From Sunxiuqinia sp. (GTDB taxonomy: Bacteria > Bacteroidota > Bacteroidia > Bacteroidales > Prolixibacteraceae): 37,281 bases of DNA. Both the position numbers and the translations under genes were made by a program. Positions 32,156-37,281 of this stretch are shown here, in pieces. How positions within the stretch are numbered: the first letter of the stretch is position 1; each line of letters begins with the position of its first letter. The notes under the pieces were generated by a model. It did not search any database and was not told the DNA's origin. It saw only the letters and a program-made list of their open reading frames with translations. The stretch lies in assembly GCA_024635605.1 (NCBI GenBank), contig JAGXIR010000080.1:1-37281 (forward strand), written 5' to 3'.

Positions 32156-32171
32156 AGATTTGTACAAATCT
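32156..32171. promoter_or_regulatory. Perfect 16-bp palindrome, candidate operator
   Basis: AGATTTGTACAAATCT is a perfect palindrome that overlaps the -7 element and predicted start of the symporter promoter and lies about 108 nt upstream of fucI. The half-site ATTTGTAC resembles, from memory, AraR-type operators of regulators with a GntR N-terminus and LacI-like C-terminus, the class encoded at the window's right end. Confidence 0.5.
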
Positions 32172-32195
32172 AGCTTTTTATACTATGCTCTGCAA
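32165..32195 (-). promoter_or_regulatory. Promoter of the DAACS symporter gene
   Basis: On the minus strand TTG (32195-32193) and TAGATTTG (32172-32165, exact TAnnTTTG) are 20 nt apart, the best-formed promoter in the window. Start is predicted near 32158, about 15 nt before the ATG at 32143. Confidence 0.6.
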
Positions 32196-32278
32196 CATCC
32201 TTTTTGTATCAAAATCTTGTTATTTTAGCAGCACAGTACAGGACAATACAATAACTCAAAAAATAATATCATAAGACT

Positions 32279-34060
32279 ATGAAAAACAGATTAATCGGGC
32301 GTTTGCCTAAAGTGGGAATTCGTCCAGTTATTGATGGGCGCGAGCGCGGTGTTCGCGAATCGTTGGAAGTTCAAACCATGAATCTGGCCAAAGCCGCGGC
32401 CAAACTCATTGAAGAAAACCTGCGATTCCCGTCAGGCGAGAAAGTGGAATGTGTAATTGCAGATACCACGATTGGTGGAGTGGCTGACGCTGCCAATTGT
32501 GCGGACAAATTTAATCGCGAAGGAGTTGGTGTTTCATTGACTGTTACACCGTGCTGGTGCTACGGAACAGAAGTAATGGACACCGATCCGTTGATGCCCA
32601 AAGCAGTTTGGGGATTCAATGGAACCGAACGCCCCGGAGCCGTTTATCTGGCTGCGGCCCTTGCCGGATACACACAGAAGGGCTTGCCCGCTTTTGGCAT
32701 TTATGGCCGCGATGTGCAGGATGCCGGAGATACTGCTATTCCCGACGATGTGAGTGAAAAGGTTCTGCGTTTTACGAAAGCTGCGCTGGCTGCGGCCCAA
32801 ATAAAAGGTAAATCCTATCTTTCCATTGGTTACACGTCCATGGGAATTGCGGGCTCCATGGTCGATGCCAACTTTTTCCAGGATTACCTTGGTATGCGTA
32901 CCGAGTTTGTAGAATCGATTGAGCTGATACGCCGCATGGAAGAGGGAATCTACGACAAGGACGAGTATGAAAAAGCTTTGGTGTGGGTAAAAGCGAATTG
33001 TCAGGAGGGCGATGACCCCAATGACCAGGATAAACAACACGATCGAAAACGCAAAGATTGGGAATGGGAAACCGTGGTGAAAATGACCTTGATTTGTCGT
33101 GATTTGATGATCGGTAATCCAAAGTTGGCTGAAATAGGTTTTGGCGAAGAATCCCGGGGACGTAATGCTATTGCCGGAGGTTTTCAAGGGCAGCGTCAGT
33201 GGACTGATTATTATCCGAATGCCGACTTTTCAGAGGCGATTTTGAATTCCTCGTTCGACTGGAACGGGATGCGCGAAGCCTTTGTGTTTGCTACTGAAAA
33301 CGACAGTTTGAACGCAGTTCCGATGCTTTTTGGTCATTTGTTAACTAACACTGCCCAGATTTTTTCAGACGTACGAACCTTCTGGAGTCCGGAGGCTGTG
33401 AAGCGTGTGACCGGAAAAGAACTCACCGGATTAGCGCGCGATGGAGTCATTCACCTCATCAACTCAGGATCAACCACGCTGGACGCTACCGCTCAACAAA
33501 AAGATGGCGATGGCAATGCCGTGATGAAACCGTATTGGGATATTTCAGAAACCGAAGCCCAGGCTTGTTTGGATAATACGCGCTGGTGTCCGGCCGACTT
33601 AGGTTACTTCCGTGGCGGCGGTTATTCTTCGCAATTTAAAACAGCTGGCAAAATGCCGGTGACCATGTCAAGGGTCAATTTGGTTAAAGGGCTGGGGCCG
33701 GTGTTGCAAATTGCTGAAGGATGGGCTGTTGAGCTTCCTGATGAGATTCACAAAACGCTTGATGTACGAACGAACCCAACCTGGCCAACAACCTGGTTTG
33801 TTCCGCGCTTAAATGACTGTGGAGCTTTCAAAGATGTTTACAGTGTGATGGCTAACTGGGGAGCCAATCATGGCGCTATCTCCTACGGTCATATTGGAGC
33901 CGATCTGATTACGCTGGCATCGATTCTTCGCATTCCGGTATCCATGCACAATGTCGATGAGAATAAGATTTTCCGTCCGAGTGCGTGGGCTTCTTTTGGA
34001 ACCAATAAAGAAGGTGCCGACTATCGTGCGTGTGAAAACTATGGCCCGCTGTATGGCTAA
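32279..34060 (+). CDS. fucI: L-fucose isomerase
   Basis: It converts L-fucose to L-fuculose, the first step of fucose catabolism, and needs Mn2+. The whole FucI pattern is present: start [23 protein letters not shown], the [13 protein letters not shown] block, [31 protein letters not shown], the metal-site regions [28 protein letters not shown] and [25 protein letters not shown], and C-terminal [24 protein letters not shown]. At 593 aa it is full length. It heads a locus with a lipoprotein, fucP and a GntR regulator. A TATTTTAG about 50 nt upstream is a near -7 match without a properly spaced -33. Fuculose kinase and aldolase are not in the window. Confidence 0.97.
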   Translation: MKNRLIGRLPKVGIRPVIDGRERGVRESLEVQTMNLAKAAAKLIEENLRFPSGEKVECVIADTTIGGVADAANCADKFNREGVGVSLTVTPCWCYGTEVMDTDPLMPKAVWGFNGTERPGAVYLAAALAGYTQKGLPAFGIYGRDVQDAGDTAIPDDVSEKVLRFTKAALAAAQIKGKSYLSIGYTSMGIAGSMVDANFFQDYLGMRTEFVESIELIRRMEEGIYDKDEYEKALVWVKANCQEGDDPNDQDKQHDRKRKDWEWETVVKMTLICRDLMIGNPKLAEIGFGEESRGRNAIAGGFQGQRQWTDYYPNADFSEAILNSSFDWNGMREAFVFATENDSLNAVPMLFGHLLTNTAQIFSDVRTFWSPEAVKRVTGKELTGLARDGVIHLINSGSTTLDATAQQKDGDGNAVMKPYWDISETEAQACLDNTRWCPADLGYFRGGGYSSQFKTAGKMPVTMSRVNLVKGLGPVLQIAEGWAVELPDEIHKTLDVRTNPTWPTTWFVPRLNDCGAFKDVYSVMANWGANHGAISYGHIGADLITLASILRIPVSMHNVDENKIFRPSAWASFGTNKEGADYRACENYGPLYG

Positions 34061-34091
34061 TCGCAAATTTTGAACTATTTTGGCAAGCTGA

Positions 34092-35327
34092 ATGATCATG
34101 AATCAACTTCATATTAAAGCATTAATTAGCTTCGTAATTGTCTCATCGGTGGCAGCCTGTGCTGTCGCCGACAAGAATAAAAATGAATCGATGACGTTAA
34201 AAAAAGGCCAGTATGGCTATGATTTAGAACTACTTCAGAAATATTATTCAACCGTCGAACTGGTTGCCGGAGCGTCGCGAGTGGTACTTGTTCCGGAACT
34301 GCAAGGAAGGGTAATGACGAGTTCGACCTCTGGAGCAGAAGGATTTACGTTTGGATGGATCAACCATGATTTGCTAGGTGCAACCCAATTGTCTGAAACA
34401 TTCAACCCCTTTGGTGGCGAAGAGCGTTTTTGGATTGGCCCCGAAGGTGGACAGTTTTCGTTTTATTTTGAACAGGGAAAATCCATGGAAATGCAAAACT
34501 GGCGGGTCCCCGAGGCGATTGACACCTTGCCTTGGGAGGTGATTGAAGCCAACCAGGAAACGGTAACTTTTCAGAAAACATTTCGCCTGAAAAATTATTC
34601 GGGAACAAACTTCCACATGGAAGCTACCCGGCGGGTCAGCATCATCGATCCGATCGAGATTGAAGAATATCTTCCAATCAAGATGGGCAAATCCGTTCAG
34701 GTAGTAGCCTACGAATCCTTAAATCAGCTGAAAAATACCGGTGCCAGCGACTGGACCAAAGAAACGGGGATGCCCTCCATCTGGATGCTTTCCATGTATC
34801 AGCCATCACCGGAGGTCACCATTGTTGTGCCTTTCAAAAAAGAAGGCGAAGGGCCCGTAGTTACTGACGATTACTTTGGTAAGGTTCCGTCTTCCCGACT
34901 CACGGTAGCCGATGGTGTGATCTACTTTAAGGCCGACGGCAAGTTTCGCAGTAAGATTGGCGTGTCGCCAGAGCGGGCATTGCCAACCCTGGGAAGTTAC
35001 GATGCCCAAAACAAATGCCTGACGATTCTGATCTGTTCATTGGATTCAACATCGACTGATTTTGTCAACTCTTCGTGGAATGAATTTCAGGAAGAGCCAT
35101 TCAAGGGAGACGCCATCAATGCTTATAACGATGGACCTTTGGCCGACGGTGGTCAGCTGGGGCCATTTTACGAGTTGGAATCATCTTCATCGGCTGCAGC
35201 CTTGAAGTCAGGAGAAGTCAAGATGCACTTTCAGCAAACGTATCATTTTGAAGGAGACGAAAAAGACCTGAATTTGATTTCGGAAAAACTCTTGGGAGTT
35301 TCCATCAACGAGATAAAATCGAATTGA
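34092..35327 (+). CDS. Fucose-locus lipoprotein, DUF6786-like (mutarotase-like fold)
   Basis: This is a secreted lipoprotein with signal peptide HIKALISFVIVSSVAACAV (lipobox VAAC). The mature 390 residues are beta-rich: VELVAGASRVVLVPELQGRVMTSS, ERFWIGPEGGQFSFYFEQGK, a long middle and the end GPFYELESSSSAAALKSGEVKMHFQQTYHFEGDEKDL. The opening and closing blocks resemble DUF6786 and aldose-1-epimerase-like (galactose mutarotase) folds. Between fucI and fucP, a sugar-binding or mutarotase role toward fucose is plausible, but this is inference. It starts 31 nt after fucI; the ATG at 34092 (or 34098) is chosen for its signal peptide. Confidence 0.75.
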   Translation: MIMNQLHIKALISFVIVSSVAACAVADKNKNESMTLKKGQYGYDLELLQKYYSTVELVAGASRVVLVPELQGRVMTSSTSGAEGFTFGWINHDLLGATQLSETFNPFGGEERFWIGPEGGQFSFYFEQGKSMEMQNWRVPEAIDTLPWEVIEANQETVTFQKTFRLKNYSGTNFHMEATRRVSIIDPIEIEEYLPIKMGKSVQVVAYESLNQLKNTGASDWTKETGMPSIWMLSMYQPSPEVTIVVPFKKEGEGPVVTDDYFGKVPSSRLTVADGVIYFKADGKFRSKIGVSPERALPTLGSYDAQNKCLTILICSLDSTSTDFVNSSWNEFQEEPFKGDAINAYNDGPLADGGQLGPFYELESSSSAAALKSGEVKMHFQQTYHFEGDEKDLNLISEKLLGVSINEIKSN

Positions 35328-35364
35328 TAACGAAAATAAATGAAACTTTCTTAAACTTAACAAC

Positions 35365-36657
35365 GTGAAAATAAAAGACAAAGTCGTACCCCGGGAATAC
35401 CTGTTTCCTTTCATTTTAATTACCAGCCTTTTTGCATTGTGGGGATTTGCCAATGATATTACCAACCCCATGGTTGCTGCGTTCAAAACCGTGATGGAAA
35501 TTTCCAACGCCAAAGCGGCCATGGTTCAGTTTGCATTTTACGGGGGCTACGCTACCATGGCCATTCCTGCTGCCTTAATCATCAAACGTTATAGTTATAA
35601 AGTGGGAATTATCATTGGACTGGCCTTATATGCTACTGGTGCCTTGTTGTTTTTTCCGGCAGCGCAGTTCGAGGTTTTCGGATTCTTTCTGGTTTCTCTG
35701 TACATTTTAACGTTTGGTTTGGCTTTTCTCGAAACAACAGCTAATCCATATATTTTGTCCATGGGCTCCGAAAAAACTGCTACGCAACGGTTGAACCTGG
35801 CGCAGTCGTTTAATCCCATGGGATCAATTTTGGGAATGTTTATCGCGTCACAGCTTATTTTATCGGCTCTTGAATCGGATAAACGAGACGCTTCAGGGAA
35901 CCTGATTTTTGAAACGCTGAGTGCTGCTGAAAAGGCTGTAATCCGCACAAATGATTTACAGATTATCCGAAACCCCTATGTCATTCTTGGATTTTTTGTG
36001 ATCCTGATGCTGGTGATTATTGCCGTTTCCAAAATGCCAAAACGGGCCAAAGCCGATCATACCATCCATGCAAAAGACATCTTTAAACGGTTAATTCGTA
36101 ATGTGAAATACCGCGAAGGTGTTATCGCACAGGTATTTTACGTTGGCGCACAAATTATGTGCTGGACCTTTATCATTCAGTATGCCGATAATCTGGGCAT
36201 TCCCAAAGCCGAAGCCCAAAACTACAATATTGTGGCCATGGCTATTTTTATTGCCAGTCGTTTTATAAGCACTTTTTTGATGAGGTATTTAAATGCCAGA
36301 GTTATGTTGACCTTATTTGCTGTGGGTGGAATGCTGACCACAACCGGCGTTATACTGATTCAGGGAATGCCCGGATTGTATCTGCTGGTAGCCACATCCG
36401 CGTTTATGTCACTGATGTTTCCAACCATTTACGGCATTGCGCTTGAAGGGCTTGGCGAAGATGCCACACTGGGTGCAGCCGGATTGGTTATGGCCATTGT
36501 TGGGGGCGCACTCATGCCACCGCTGCAAGGTTTAATCATCGACCAGGGAACAATCGGATGGTTGCCTGCCGTCAATTTCTCTTTTATTTTACCTTTCATT
36601 TGCTTTATAGTGATTGCCATTTACGGCTATCGGACGTGGAAAATTCACCTGGCATAG
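35365..36657 (+). CDS. fucP: L-fucose:H+ symporter
   Basis: This is an MFS transporter of the FucP family that imports L-fucose with a proton. The N-terminal ILITSLFALWGFANDITNPMVAAFK motif is diagnostic, with the Asp and Asn of the FucP sugar/proton site region. It is followed by FYGGYATMAIPAALIIKRYSYKVGI and GLAFLETTANPYILSMGSEKTATQRLNLAQSFNPMGS. Twelve membrane segments fit its 430 aa. The start is GTG at 35365, 37 nt after the lipoprotein stop. It belongs to the fucI locus and is followed by the regulator gene after 57 nt. Confidence 0.93.
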   Translation: MKIKDKVVPREYLFPFILITSLFALWGFANDITNPMVAAFKTVMEISNAKAAMVQFAFYGGYATMAIPAALIIKRYSYKVGIIIGLALYATGALLFFPAAQFEVFGFFLVSLYILTFGLAFLETTANPYILSMGSEKTATQRLNLAQSFNPMGSILGMFIASQLILSALESDKRDASGNLIFETLSAAEKAVIRTNDLQIIRNPYVILGFFVILMLVIIAVSKMPKRAKADHTIHAKDIFKRLIRNVKYREGVIAQVFYVGAQIMCWTFIIQYADNLGIPKAEAQNYNIVAMAIFIASRFISTFLMRYLNARVMLTLFAVGGMLTTTGVILIQGMPGLYLLVATSAFMSLMFPTIYGIALEGLGEDATLGAAGLVMAIVGGALMPPLQGLIIDQGTIGWLPAVNFSFILPFICFIVIAIYGYRTWKIHLA

Positions 36658-36714
36658 GTGTATATTGGAGCAGGCGATGGTTGAAAGAACAGGTGTTTGG
36701 GGCTATAAATAATA

Positions 36715-37281
36715 ATGTCTATGGAATTTACTTTTAAATTGGACGAATCGTCTTCTCAAACCAAGTTACAGCAGCTGATTCATGCCATCAATGAAGCCAT
36801 CAGCAACGGAACATTGACGGAGGGTGATTTTTTGCCTTCAGTAAATAAGTTGAGCCGAAACAGTGGCTTGTCTCGCGATACCATTTTCAAAGCATACACC
36901 ACGCTGAAGCAGCGCAGTGTTATCGCTTCAACACCAACCAAAGGGTATTTTGTAAGCAACGAATCGTTTAAAGTGATGATGTTGCTTGATGATTTCAGTG
37001 CCTTTAAGGAGCAGCTTTATGGAAGTTTTCGAAGCAGTTTGCCCGAAAACTATTCGGTCGACTTGCTTTTTCACCACTACAATGCGGCTATTTTTGAGCA
37101 GCTGATATTAAATAGCCTTGGGCGATACAGCATGTATCTGGTCATGAATATTCATAACGAACGCATGGAGTCGGTGTTGAAGAAAATTGATCCCAACAAG
37201 CTGTTGATTTTGGATATGGGCAAACCCGACAGTCCGGATATTGCCTACATTGTTCAGGATTTTGAGCAAGCTTTTTACCAC
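36715..37281 (+). CDS. GntR-family transcriptional regulator, probably of fucose genes (3' part missing)
   Basis: The first 189 codons are present and the frame is open to the window edge. It is not in the ORF track because it has no stop. The N-terminal GntR winged helix is visible (TKLQQLIHAINEAISNGTLTEGDFLPSVNKLSRNSGLSRDTIFKAYTTLKQRSVIASTPTKGYFVS). After a linker comes a LacI/periplasmic-binding-like sensor (VDLLFHHYNAAIFEQLILNSL and MYLVMNIHNERMESVLKKIDPNKLLILDMG). This chimeric architecture is that of AraR-like and Bacteroides FucR regulators. Directly behind fucP, it probably senses fucose or a derivative. The ATG at 36715 or 36721 could be used. Confidence 0.88.
   Translation, partial: MSMEFTFKLDESSSQTKLQQLIHAINEAISNGTLTEGDFLPSVNKLSRNSGLSRDTIFKAYTTLKQRSVIASTPTKGYFVSNESFKVMMLLDDFSAFKEQLYGSFRSSLPENYSVDLLFHHYNAAIFEQLILNSLGRYSMYLVMNIHNERMESVLKKIDPNKLLILDMGKPDSPDIAYIVQDFEQAFYH

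Noticed and set aside
1-37281. CRISPR arrays, insertion sequences, tRNA or rRNA genes
   Set aside because: No regularly spaced repeats, transposase-like ORF, terminal repeat pair, cloverleaf or rRNA-like stretch was seen when reading all intergenic regions.

Overview
The window is about 37 kb of chromosomal core genome from a Bacteroidota bacterium. The signs are a TonB-dependent receptor with a carboxypeptidase-regulatory-like N-terminal domain, a Bacteroidota-type DUF2795 protein, a large OstA-like protein and an LptD-like protein, several exact TAnnTTTG promoter elements, and a fucose locus with a GntR-type regulator. A Marinilabiliales/Prolixibacteraceae-like member is my best guess; this is inferred from protein style and not proven. 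I see no CRISPR array, IS element, phage gene, tRNA or rRNA.

Layout. 1-960 holds the 5' part of recG (minus). 1156-2777 (plus) holds a LolD/MacB-type ABC ATPase, a PduO-type corrinoid adenosyltransferase and a small DUF2795 protein. A bidirectional terminator at 2805-2833 separates these from a long minus-strand run read from guaB downward: guaB, a two-parvulin-domain PPIase, a SurA-like lipoprotein, a SurA-like PPIase, a MoxR ATPase and an OstA/LptA-like protein. Apart from guaB this run looks like an outer-membrane biogenesis operon. Plus-strand genes at 11142-15507 are recQ, DUF5063, an RNase D-like exonuclease and an RlmI-like methyltransferase, followed by an RRM protein with a long leader. 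From 23177 down to 16164 (minus) lie an amidase, an MCE/MlaD protein, dnaA, a YigZ/IMPACT protein, a putative pyr leader, pyrB, pyrI and a GAF protein. LptD (plus) diverges from the amidase. A TonB-dependent receptor (minus) is followed by an FKBP/SlyD-like PPIase, aroC and DUF134 (plus). A dicarboxylate/amino-acid symporter (minus) diverges from a fucose locus: fucI, a DUF6786-type lipoprotein, fucP and the start of a GntR-type regulator that runs off the window.

How the genes work together. Two themes stand out. The first is envelope assembly: SurA-like chaperones, an LptA-like and an LptD-like protein, MlaD, and an amidase. The amidase and the MlaD protein share a homologous SPOR-like C-terminal domain. 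The second is pyrimidine and sugar metabolism with readable regulation.

The most interesting signal is the 304-bp gap upstream of pyrB. It holds a 55-codon leader ORF (18253 to 18086, minus) containing a hairpin followed by a U6 tract. The ORF ends inside the 5' arm of a strong intrinsic terminator that lies about 23 nt upstream of the pyrB start codon. This is the layout of the enterobacterial pyrL-pyrBI attenuator, here in a Bacteroidota genome. A second regulatory signal is a perfect 16-bp palindrome overlapping the -7 element of a well-formed promoter between the symporter and fucI. All coordinates and motifs were read by eye; no database search was run.
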